Shown here in pieces: positions 1 to 5,459 of a stretch of 5,459 bases of DNA. Numbering within the stretch: the stretch's first letter is position 1; every line of letters starts with the position of its first letter. The notes beneath the pieces were generated by a model that saw only the letters and a program-made list of their open reading frames with translations, had not been told where the DNA came from and made no database searches. Source of the stretch: Clostridiales bacterium UBA929 (GTDB lineage: Bacteria; Bacillota; Clostridia; Oscillospirales; UBA929). Made by a program: the position numbers and the translations under genes. The stretch lies in the NCBI GenBank assembly GCA_002293625.1, contig DBDP01000016.1, positions 3,435 to 8,893 on the forward strand. The letters run 5' to 3'.

Positions 1-187
1 CGCCTACCTCGGCGTCCGCGAAGCGCTCCGCCGCGTCCGCCTCAAATACGGCGCTTTCCGCGCCCTTGACGCCGGATATATCAATCGTCACGGTTCCGTC
101 CTCGGCGCTGTCAATCAGCTCTTCAAACTTTCGCCCGGGAAGCTCCAAGGTGACTTCGCCGTCATCTTCGCTGTAGTCAATGCGGAC
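1..187 (-). other. Start of C-terminal domain, truncated by window (residues 1710-1771)
   Basis: Acidic, strand-rich sequence: GDVRIDYSEDDGEVTLELPG, then KFEELIDSAEDGTVTIDISG and VKGAESAVFEADAAERFADA. The 'ELI…AEDGTVTIDISGVKGAESA' pattern resembles a segment often placed before SLH or copper-amine-oxidase-like N-terminal domains in Clostridia surface proteins. That link is from memory and inference. The actual anchor, if any, is outside the window. Confidence 0.45.
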
Positions 188-3100
188 ATCGCCGCCGTTT
201 CCGGGGATGGTGGTATTATCATCATTGTCACGCGGCGGGGTCGGCGGCGGGTTGTACGGGGGATTGCTGGAAGCAATCGTCAGAGAGACGCTCTCGCTCG
301 CGAAGCTCGTCGGTGTGGCTTCGTATCTGACTTGGTAGGTTCCGGAGCTAAGCCCTGTTACCGTTGTGCCGGTTATCGCCGTCCATGAGCCGCTTCCTCT
401 TCTGTACTCCATCGCGCTCGTTACGCTGGTAAGGCTGCCGTTGCTGTTGCCGCCCGTTGTGTCGGTTTTGCCGACGCCGGAAGGAGCCGCCGGGCGCGCC
501 GGGATCGCGAGGATTTTCGCCGTGCTGTCGGTGGTGGTTGTGCCGTTGCCCTTCTTCACGATGCTGACCGTCGTGCCGAACCACGCGGCGGGGATTGGGT
601 AGGTCGTCCCGGTGACGGTAACATTCGCGCCGCCGTTGAAGCTGTAAGTTCCCGGCGTGAGACCCGTCAGGGTTTCATTCGGGTAGCTGATCGTGGGGTT
701 CGGGGTGGTTTCGGGGGTGGTGACGACCGCCGCTTCCGTTATGGTAAATACTACCGCGGCTGTGAAGGCAAGCGTGTAGTTGACGGTGTCGGTGAGGGCG
801 AGGGTTCCTTGGGTAATGGCGTATGTGCCGGGGTTTTCGCCCGTGTCGCGGGCGAGCGCTCCCGTAAGAACACCGGCGTCGGGTAAAGATGCGGGGCTGA
901 CTGTGTAGGTCAACACCGGGTCGGATTCGCCTTCTGTCTTGCCCTGCCCGGAGTCCGGGGTGACGGTCACGGTGAGCTTTGCGATGTCCGCCGTGCCGAA
1001 GCTCGGCTGCCCTGCGGGCGCGTTGTATTTCCAAGCGTCGTCGCCTGTGATGCTGTAATCTCTGGCGGTGACGGTTTTCCCGTTGCCCGCGTTTTTGTCG
1101 GCAAATCTGACCGTACCGATCGTAATATTGACTGTATCGCTGCCTACTTTGCCGTCTAACCCCGCCGCTGTACCAACTGTGGCGTCTGTTGTGCCGTCAT
1201 AGGTTTTATTCTCGACGGTTCCGGCTATCCACGCGAGATCTGCCTTTTCGATTGTGAAGCTCTCCGTGGTACTACCCGCGTGGGTTACACTATCCAACGT
1301 TGCCGTTACGGTGTAGCTACCCGGCAGTGTGGGTGCTGTGCTAGAAGCACTGTAAGCCGTATTATTTGCGAGGGTTCCCGCGTAGGTGTAGGTAAAGTCC
1401 TCTTTGTCGGCACTGGCAGTAACGCTTGATGCATCGGGATCAATAACATTTCCGCCACCGTAGGTAATACCTGCAACCGTGAGGCTGATGTCGGTAGCGA
1501 TCTCCTTCTCGGTCGCGGTAAAGGTGATTGTTACGGTGGTATCTTCGTAGTTCTCTGTCTCTATCGTAATCACTAGGGTGGCGGTGCCGGACGTTTGAGC
1601 GTTTCCTACGAACTCCAGCGTAGATCCGTCTCCGTTCAGTACGGGGTCTCCTGTCAGCACGCCATTTGAATCATCAAAGTCACCCAACGAGTAAGTTATA
1701 GCTCCCGTAACGTTTTTACTCAGCGTAAGCTCTGAGAGGTCATAGTTCAAGTTTGTAGCGTTGCTCTTAACATAAACCGTTATATCGGCGGCGGTGAGAC
1801 CGCTTGCCTTGCCTACCGTTATATTAACGCTCTCGGTAAGGGTGTTATAGTTAGCCGTATCATCCGGCGTGAAGGTTATGTCATGCGCCCGATTGCCCAC
1901 CGCGCCGACGGCTGTCGAATCGCCCGATGTCCAAGTGAACGCACCGGGGGTTGTGATGGTTACCTCGCCTGTCAGGTCAATATCGCCGAGGGTTTGACCG
2001 TATGTCGCCGTTAAGCCACTCGGGAAGGTGACGGTCGGATTGGCTTTCTCGATGGTGAAGGTTGCTTCAGCCTCGCCGCTGTAATTCCCTTCAAAGGTGA
2101 TGGTCACGTTCGCCGTTCCCGCGTTTACGTTGTTTGTGTACGTAACCGTGTAGTCGGTGTCCCGCACCAGCCAGAGGGGATCGGTAATAATTTCGGGTTC
2201 GATTGCGCTTCCGGTGTAGGTTTTATTCGGAATCGTGGTAATCGTCGCGTTGGTTATATCGTACGGCGAGATCGTCGCGGTGCCGAAGCTCGGCTGGGTT
2301 GTGGGGGCGATGTACATCCAAGCGTCGGCTCCTGTGATGCCGTAGCCGCTGGCGGTGACGGTTTTATTCACGCCCGCGTTCGCGTCCGCGAAGGCGAGCG
2401 TTCCCACCACAACCGTTACCGTGTCACTGTTTATGACACCGACCAGCCCCGGCGCGGTTGCTTGTGTCGCGTCAGCCGTGCCGTCGTAATTTCTGTTCGC
2501 CGCCGTTCCGGCGGTACCCCACGAAAGCTGTTTCCTCGCGATGGTGAAGTTTGCGCTGCCGCTGCCTTTGTAATTATCGCTCTCATACGTCGCGGTGACG
2601 GTGTAAGTACCCGGTTCGGTGGGTTTTGTTTCACCGCCGTTATAGTCGTCGCCGTTCGCAAGTTCGCCGGTGTATGTATAGGTTGTTGTGCCGTTGTCAG
2701 TCGAAGCTATTGCGTCCACGGTCGACGACGGGTTGTCGAGAATCTCGCCGTAGGTGATGTCGTCCGGCGCGGTAACGGTGACGGTGGCGAGAAGTTTTTC
2801 AGTCGCGATAAAGGTGAGGGTTACGGAGATTGGTTCGTAGTTATCCGTCTCAATTTCGATAACCTGTGTGGCAATGCCGGTGTTTTCTCCGTCTCCTGTA
2901 TATGTCAGTGTTGTGCCAACTAAGGAAGGAGCACCAAGTAAGATGCTGTTCTCGTTTGTGAATACTCCCTGTGAGTAAGTTCGATTTCCGGCATCGTTTT
3001 TATTAAGCACAATATCACTTAAATCAAACGATTTGGGATCCGTATTGCCCACGTATAAATAGATCGTCCTGGGCGTAGCAACCAAGCCGTCCGCTTTGTT

Positions 3101-5314
3101 AATCACGCCGTCATTGCCGTTGTATGTGCCGGAAGTAAGCGTGTAGTTATTAGCTTTTGCGGTATTATTAAGGGTTAAGGTGTAGGTGTAAGGCTTGTTG
3201 GTTCCAACGCTGTAGTCGCCGCCCGTGAACGCAGCCGTTAAGGACGGGTAATCGTAAAGCAGATTGAGTTCATAACCCGTAACCTCGCCGTTGAACGTTA
3301 TTTCGCCCGCCGTCGCCATGCCGGTGCCGTCGTAGTCTTTTTCCAGGGGTGTCACTGTCGCGATGGAGATTTCTTTCTTGTTGACGGTGATGCTCACCGT
3401 CCGCGTATCGTCAAAGCCCGCCCAGTCATAACTCGCGGAGCTTTCTGCGTTTGGTGTGAAGGTGACTTCGCGGTCGGTGTGTGTTCCCGCGGTGAGAATG
3501 TCCTCTCCGTCTTCCCAAGAAAAGTCGCCGTATGTATCGTCGTAAACCAATTCTGAAACGCTCAACGCCTCACCAAAGGTAATATTTGGCGCGGTCGGCC
3601 ACACAATCTCGGGCGTGTTGGCTGCCGCCGACCAGCCGAAATTAACGGCGACATCGCTGACCTCTCGCCGGAAGGTGGATACAAACAGGTACGCGTCTCT
3701 GCCCTCGGTGTCGATTTCGTTGTCTGTCCCGTTCGCTGTAAGCGAATGGAGTTCCGCGCCGTTGTCGCCAGTGACACTGCCGTCTTCGTTCAACACGGCA
3801 ATGTAATACTTCGTGTCGGGGTTTTCATCCTCTATGCTGATGGTCAGCAGGGGATTGTCCGAATCGCCCGAACCCGTGAGCTTATACAGCATTTCGTGGG
3901 TTGGGGTCGCGCTTGCTGTGCCGTAACCTTCTAGGGTAATAGCGCCGCCGGAGTCGAGGGTGGGGATGGGGGTAAGGCTTTCCAAATTGTAGCCAACGAT
4001 AGCGGAGCTTTTCCCCAGTTCGGAGCGCACCGCCCAAAGGTTATTCGCCGCAACTGTGCCGTCACCGACAAAATGCGGATCGTCGGCGGCGAACGATTCC
4101 ATAAAGAGGAAGTAAAACTCTTTCAGGGCATCCTCTACGTTCTCTGATTCCAGTTCATCACGTGCCACTAAAAGCATTCCGCCGACGGCTTCATCCATTG
4201 TCACGTCGCTACTGCCAATCTCGTCGTATTCAGCCGCTAAATGCCCGTACACGTCCGCCAGGAAATCTTCGCCTAAGTAATGTGCGAGCATACTCTCCAT
4301 GCCGTAATTCTTCATGCCGGAATGGTTGAGGAAGTCGGCATAACCCGAACCGTCATACGCATTCACTGCCGCGCTGAATATGCGGCTAATGTCCACAAGC
4401 TTATTGCCCGGTTCCGTATAAAATACCTCCGCCGCCGCGGACAGCGTCTCATTGAACCATTCGGATTCGTCATATGTATCGGATCCATTGGCCAAATAAA
4501 CGCCAAAGTACATATAGAACAGCATGTGCTGGAACTCATGAGCAAGCGTGCTGTAAACCGCGTCTGCTTTTGCCGGGTCGCTCAGAGCCGCTCCGCCGTG
4601 GTTTGTCCCGATGTCGATATGAAGCATATCCAGCGCGTTATAGCCCGCGGTTGTGAAGAAGTCTCCATTATTAAAAAAACCGGCAACGTATTCGTTATTA
4701 GCATCTCCGGCACCATCGCCGTCAATGTCATACAGCAAAAAGTTCACCTTGTCGTCGTCACCGAGGTCGCCGATCTCCGGCATGTTGCTGACACCGGTGA
4801 CAGTAATACGCTTGTACTCGGCAAACCCATCCGTCTCGTCGGTTATAGCACCGATTATTTCGTCAGCCTTACCCGCAATGGCACTCAAAAGAGCTGCATT
4901 CGCGCCGTTCGCTAAGTCAAGAGCGGTCGTTTGCGCATCATCCCCATCAAGTACCCAAATATTCGAGTAGTCTCCTTGAGCAATCAGCTTTCCGGTTACC
5001 TCTTCGCCTCCCACGTAAAACGCGCGGGTGTCGTTTTCCTCAAAATTGTTCTGTTGCTCAACGCCGTAAGGCGCGCGGAGACCGCGCCCCGTGCGGGGCG
5101 GCGTTTTGGGTTCCTGCGGAACATGGATGATGTTGCTTTTGTCTATGTAGATGATGTCGGGGTTGTCCCCTCCCGACATTTTTGCCGGTTCTCGCGATAT
5201 TTCATGTGTTTGCTGCTCCTCCGGCTCCGCCGCCCGCGTTGCGGGTGTGACCGCGGGAACCAGTGTGATCAGCAGCGCCAGTGTCAGTACCCACGCGAAA
5301 AACTTCTTGCTCAT
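1..5314 (-). CDS. Large secreted modular zinc metallopeptidase (M30-like) with Ig-like stalk, 3'-partial
   Basis: The frame opens at ATG 5314-5312 and runs without a stop to the window edge (1771 codons; base 1 begins the next). The start is supported by a GAGGT site seven bases upstream and by the signal peptide that follows at once. Order of parts by residue: signal peptide 1-28; pro-region 29-103; peptidase 104-430 with H259-E-F-Q-H263 and candidate third ligand E289; beta-rich region 431-567; Ig-like units 568-1681; Pro-rich linker 1682-1709; start of a further domain 1710 onward. The peptidase should hydrolyse proteins or peptides outside the cell, but the substrate cannot be told. I saw no cysteine in the whole translation. 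Family assignment rests on motif resemblance to M30 (hyicolysin) peptidases, so another HExxH gluzincin family is possible. It has its own promoter; no neighbouring gene is visible. The missing end may carry a surface anchor. Confidence 0.95.
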   Translation of the reverse strand, partial: MSKKFFAWVLTLALLITLVPAVTPATRAAEPEEQQTHEISREPAKMSGGDNPDIIYIDKSNIIHVPQEPKTPPRTGRGLRAPYGVEQQNNFEENDTRAFYVGGEEVTGKLIAQGDYSNIWVLDGDDAQTTALDLANGANAALLSAIAGKADEIIGAITDETDGFAEYKRITVTGVSNMPEIGDLGDDDKVNFLLYDIDGDGAGDANNEYVAGFFNNGDFFTTAGYNALDMLHIDIGTNHGGAALSDPAKADAVYSTLAHEFQHMLFYMYFGVYLANGSDTYDESEWFNETLSAAAEVFYTEPGNKLVDISRIFSAAVNAYDGSGYADFLNHSGMKNYGMESMLAHYLGEDFLADVYGHLAAEYDEIGSSDVTMDEAVGGMLLVARDELESENVEDALKEFYFLFMESFAADDPHFVGDGTVAANNLWAVRSELGKSSAIVGYNLESLTPIPTLDSGGAITLEGYGTASATPTHEMLYKLTGSGDSDNPLLTISIEDENPDTKYYIAVLNEDGSVTGDNGAELHSLTANGTDNEIDTEGRDAYLFVSTFRREVSDVAVNFGWSAAANTPEIVWPTAPNITFGEALSVSELVYDDTYGDFSWEDGEDILTAGTHTDREVTFTPNAESSASYDWAGFDDTRTVSITVNKKEISIATVTPLEKDYDGTGMATAGEITFNGEVTGYELNLLYDYPSLTAAFTGGDYSVGTNKPYTYTLTLNNTAKANNYTLTSGTYNGNDGVINKADGLVATPRTIYLYVGNTDPKSFDLSDIVLNKNDAGNRTYSQGVFTNENSILLGAPSLVGTTLTYTGDGENTGIATQVIEIETDNYEPISVTLTFIATEKLLATVTVTAPDDITYGEILDNPSSTVDAIASTDNGTTTYTYTGELANGDDYNGGETKPTEPGTYTVTATYESDNYKGSGSANFTIARKQLSWGTAGTAANRNYDGTADATQATAPGLVGVINSDTVTVVVGTLAFADANAGVNKTVTASGYGITGADAWMYIAPTTQPSFGTATISPYDITNATITTIPNKTYTGSAIEPEIITDPLWLVRDTDYTVTYTNNVNAGTANVTITFEGNYSGEAEATFTIEKANPTVTFPSGLTATYGQTLGDIDLTGEVTITTPGAFTWTSGDSTAVGAVGNRAHDITFTPDDTANYNTLTESVNITVGKASGLTAADITVYVKSNATNLNYDLSELTLSKNVTGAITYSLGDFDDSNGVLTGDPVLNGDGSTLEFVGNAQTSGTATLVITIETENYEDTTVTITFTATEKEIATDISLTVAGITYGGGNVIDPDASSVTASADKEDFTYTYAGTLANNTAYSASSTAPTLPGSYTVTATLDSVTHAGSTTESFTIEKADLAWIAGTVENKTYDGTTDATVGTAAGLDGKVGSDTVNITIGTVRFADKNAGNGKTVTARDYSITGDDAWKYNAPAGQPSFGTADIAKLTVTVTPDSGQGKTEGESDPVLTYTVSPASLPDAGVLTGALARDTGENPGTYAITQGTLALTDTVNYTLAFTAAVVFTITEAAVVTTPETTPNPTISYPNETLTGLTPGTYSFNGGANVTVTGTTYPIPAAWFGTTVSIVKKGNGTTTTDSTAKILAIPARPAAPSGVGKTDTTGGNSNGSLTSVTSAMEYRRGSGSWTAITGTTVTGLSSGTYQVRYEATPTSFASESVSLTIASSNPPYNPPPTPPRDNDDNTTIPGNGGDVRIDYSEDDGEVTLELPGRKFEELIDSAEDGTVTIDISGVKGAESAVFEADAAERFADAEVG
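188..271 (-). other. Pro/Asp/Asn-rich hinge (residues 1682-1709)
   Basis: The stretch SSNPPYNPPPTPPRDNDDN and a Gly/Asn-rich tail form a flexible spacer. Such linkers usually separate the extended stalk from a C-terminal anchoring or accessory domain, which fits the change of composition that follows. Confidence 0.75.
272..481 (-). other. Ig/FN3-like unit F2 (residues 1612-1681)
   Basis: The segment reads SGVGKTDTTGG, then AMEYRRGSGSWTAITGTTV and GLSSGTYQVRYEATPTSFAS, closing ESVSLTI. The MEYR…W and 'GTYxVRYxAT' pair is a recurrent FN3-like repeat of Bacillota surface proteins. It is the last ordered stalk unit before the hinge. Confidence 0.55.
482..736 (-). other. Ig/FN3-like unit F1 (residues 1527-1611)
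   Basis: After a short Thr/Pro linker the segment has ISYPNETLTGL, GTYSFNGGANVTV, an IPAAWFG turn, VSIVKKGNGTTTTDS and LAIPARPAAP. The closing 'DS…IPARPAAP' is a familiar join between two small beta domains in Clostridia surface proteins. Confidence 0.5.
737..979 (-). other. MBG-type Ig-like domain (residues 1446-1526)
   Basis: The order KTEGESDPVLTYTV, a 'PDAGVLTGALARDTGEN' turn, GTYAITQGTLAL, and NYTLAFTAAVVFTIT matches the MBG-2 type closely (K-x-x-G-x-x-DP-x-LTY, LTGxLxRxxGExxGTYxIxxGTL, NYxLxF). This is the best-matching named stalk domain in the window. It is a structural beta-sandwich with no catalytic residues. Confidence 0.8.
980..1807 (-). repeat. Three-domain stalk block A-B-C, copy 2 (residues 1170-1445)
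   Basis: Unit A (1170-1270) has YDLSELTLSKN, a TYSLG turn, ITIETENYED and ends TFTATEK. Unit B (1271-1357) has AGITYGGG, FTYTYAGTLANN and PGSYTVTATLDS, ending SFTIEKA. Unit C (1358-1445) is a YDG domain with TYDGTTDAT, FADKNAG, KTVTARDY and QPSFGTADIA. By hand alignment the two C units share about 53 of 87 residues; A and B are less alike. The YDG tyrosine lies 202 residues into the block in both copies. Confidence 0.8.
1808..2041 (-). other. Ig-like unit E1 (residues 1092-1169)
   Basis: This is the second copy of the type seen at residues 568-646: TATYGQTLGDI, GAFTWTSGDS, a GNRAHDITFTPDD segment and a closing VNITVGK. Its position directly before block copy 2 differs from copy E0, which has a YDG domain between it and block copy 1. 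Confidence 0.6.
2042..2266 (-). other. Ig-like domain D with YTG motif (residues 1017-1091)
   Basis: It begins PYDITNATITTIPNKTYTG and continues with IEPEI, a DYTVTYTNNVNAGTANVTI strand pair and GNYSGEA, ending FTIEKA. The combination K-x-YTG, DYTVTY and NVNAGTA is a very recurrent Ig-like repeat in Bacillota surface proteins. Only one copy is present, between the two A-B-C blocks. Confidence 0.7.
2267..3094 (-). repeat. Three-domain stalk block A-B-C, copy 1 (residues 741-1016)
   Basis: Unit A (741-840) has a FDLSDIVLNKN strand, a TYSQG turn, an IEIETDNYE strand and ends TFIATEK. Unit B (841-928) has DDITYGEIL, TYTYTGELANG and PGTYTVTATYESDNYKG, ending NFTIARK, an MBG/Ig-like plan. Unit C (929-1016) is a YDG domain with NYDGTADAT, FADANAG, KTVTASGY and QPSFGTATIS. 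The block is 276 residues and recurs in the same order and at the same length at residues 1170-1445. The role is presumably structural, extending the enzyme from the surface. Confidence 0.8.
3095..3376 (-). other. YDG-type Ig-like domain C0 (residues 647-740)
   Basis: The segment LEKDYDGTGMA (YDG at 661-663) followed by strands ending in a Y-T-L-T-S-G segment is the signature of the bacterial YDG domain, a beta-sandwich repeat found in large secreted and adhesive proteins. It is more divergent from the two later YDG domains than those are from each other, and it is not preceded by the A and B units seen before them. Confidence 0.65.
3377..3613 (-). other. Ig-like unit E0 (residues 568-646)
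   Basis: The unit has a Pro-start strand, NITFGEALSVSEL, an aromatic GDFSWEDG turn, a spaced TAGTHTD segment, VTFTPN, and a closing VSITVNKK strand. The same plan (…YGQTLGDI…GAFTWTSG…DITFTPDD…VNITVGK) recurs at residues 1092-1169, so these are two copies of one Ig-like domain type common in bacterial surface stalks. Confidence 0.6.
3614..4024 (-). other. Beta-rich accessory region after the peptidase (residues 431-567)
   Basis: Alternating hydrophobic and polar segments suggest a beta-sandwich: GGAITLEGYGTAS, a strand with MLYKLTGSG, LLTISIED, TKYYIAVLNEDGSV and AYLFVSTFRR. The pattern of a surface strand, then a 'YYIAVLNEDGSV' strand, recalls domains that often follow secreted peptidase domains, but I do not recognise a named family. 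It connects the enzyme to the Ig-like stalk. Confidence 0.4.
4025..5005 (-). other. M30-like zinc metallopeptidase domain (residues 104-430)
   Basis: The catalytic signature LAHEFQHML has H259 and H263 as zinc ligands and E260 as the general base. About 26 residues on, SEWFNETLSAAAE offers E289 as third ligand, in the style of gluzincins where a (W/F)-x-N-E segment follows HExxH. Upstream segments also match the layout of hyicolysin-like M30 enzymes: VNFLLYDIDGDG (190-201), YVAGFF (209-214) and DMLHIDIG (229-236), the last just before the active-site helix. After the active site comes a helical part with MLAHYLGEDF and ALKEFYFLFMESF. All residues needed for activity appear present. M30 is my best call; I could not run a profile search. 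Confidence 0.75.
5006..5230 (-). other. Pro-region or linker before the peptidase (residues 29-103)
   Basis: This stretch is polar, rich in Glu, Gln, Pro and Asn, and low in predicted structure. It includes PQEPKTPPRTGRGLRAPYG (about residues 62-80), whose basic residues could be a processing site. It ends in a segment with FYVGGEEV, which resembles the first strand of M30-type domains. A propeptide role is inferred from position only. Confidence 0.45.
5231..5314 (-). other. Sec signal peptide (residues 1-28)
   Basis: The protein begins MSKKFFAWVLTLALLITLVP: two lysines, then a hydrophobic core (about residues 5-19), a helix-breaking proline at 20, and a small-residue region. Cleavage is plausible after A25 (T-P-A) or A28 (T-R-A). 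No lipobox cysteine is present, so this looks like a signal peptidase I substrate. The acidic stretch that follows (EPEEQQ) is typical of a mature N-terminus or pro-region. Confidence 0.9.
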
Positions 5315-5321
5315 GACCTGT

Positions 5322-5326
5322 ACCTC
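5322..5326 (-). promoter_or_regulatory. Shine-Dalgarno site
   Basis: The minus strand reads GAGGT, then seven bases, then ATG. Both sequence and spacing are close to ideal for a Gram-positive ribosome binding site. This fixes the start codon at 5314. Confidence 0.85.
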
Positions 5327-5391
5327 GTCTCTAATAATTGGGAAATTCCCCTTTTTTGGTATATCGCATTTAGCACTTCAGCGTCGGTATT

Positions 5392-5420
5392 AGTCTACCA
5401 CATTTGGGGAGATGAGTCAA
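5392..5420 (-). promoter_or_regulatory. Sigma-A-type promoter for the metallopeptidase gene
   Basis: Read on the minus strand, TTGACT (5420-5415) is a five-of-six match to the -35 consensus. After a 17-base spacer comes TAGACT (5397-5392), which keeps four of six -10 positions including the leading TA and final T. Transcription should start near 5385, leaving a leader of about 70 bases before the ATG. Spacing, strand and position all fit the downstream gene. The weak -10 could mean modest activity or help from a regulator. No transcript data are available here. Confidence 0.65.
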
Positions 5421-5459
5421 TATACCCCGTACTTGAAGGCACCTCTATAAACAAGCCAC
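5421..5459. other. Upstream flank, no recognised feature
   Basis: These 39 bases lie upstream of the promoter. I see no open frame, terminator hairpin or clear operator in them. Any neighbouring gene on this side lies outside the window. Confidence 0.6.

Noticed and set aside
348..602. Two overlapping short open frames on opposite strands
   Set aside because: Both overlap the F units of the real gene and show the composition of shadow frames.
675..1034. 119-codon minus-strand open frame
   Set aside because: It is in a different frame from the main gene, and the product is Arg/His-rich with no domain; it is a frame shadow.
1261..1320. Apparent in-frame stop in the main gene
   Set aside because: It came from misreading the first base of the line; re-reading with the right phase gives no stop, and the frame continues.
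2462..2923. 153-codon plus-strand open frame
   Set aside because: It lies opposite the B and C units of the stalk. The product is low-complexity (Arg/Val/Cys-rich), as expected from the complement of Thr/Ala/Gly codons.
980..3094. Possible mobile element or CRISPR-like repeat because of the repeated DNA words
   Set aside because: The repetition follows protein domains in frame, with diverged DNA. There are no terminal repeats, spacers or transposase.
4280..4915. 211-codon open frame on the plus strand across the peptidase region
   Set aside because: It is antisense to the conserved catalytic domain. Its translation has no recognisable domain or good ribosome site, and it is explained by the codon bias of the minus-strand gene.
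5340..5357. GGGAAATTCCCC followed by a T-run on the plus strand, like a terminator
   Set aside because: A stem of GGGAA/TTCCC would leave a one-base loop, and a realistic loop leaves only three pairs. No plus-strand gene ends here.

Overview
The window holds one gene. It is a long minus-strand reading frame that starts at an ATG at 5314-5312 and stays open, with no stop, to the left edge: 1771 complete codons, with the 3' end missing. I read the frame codon by codon. It encodes a very large exported modular protein with a signal peptide, a zinc metallopeptidase domain resembling the M30 (hyicolysin-type) family, a long stalk of immunoglobulin-like domains (YDG, MBG and related types), a proline-rich hinge, and the start of a further C-terminal domain cut by the window edge. 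Every open frame on the plus strand, and the short minus-strand ones in other frames, overlap this gene and look like shadows of it.

Layout, right to left in the direction of transcription: 5421-5459 no recognised feature; 5392-5420 a good sigma-A-type promoter; a 5' leader of about 70 bases; 5322-5326 Shine-Dalgarno; 5231-5314 signal peptide; 5006-5230 pro-region; 4025-5005 peptidase domain with HEFQH; 3614-4024 a beta-rich region; 737-3613 eleven Ig-like units, including a 276-residue three-domain block present twice; 272-736 two further Ig/FN3-like units; 188-271 Pro/Asp/Asn-rich linker; 1-187 beginning of a C-terminal region.

The organism is probably an anaerobic member of the Bacillota (Clostridia-like). 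Support comes from the strong GAGGT ribosome site, the TTGACT/TAGACT promoter with a 17-base spacer, the lysine-led signal peptide, and the YDG/MBG/Ig stalk style common in large Clostridia surface proteins. The species cannot be told, and a gut or digester origin would be a guess. The likely picture is a secreted protease held away from the cell surface by a long, cysteine-free stalk. The anchor, if there is one, should lie beyond base 1. I see no CRISPR, RNA gene, transposon or multi-gene system here. The most notable signal is the duplicated domain block inside the stalk.
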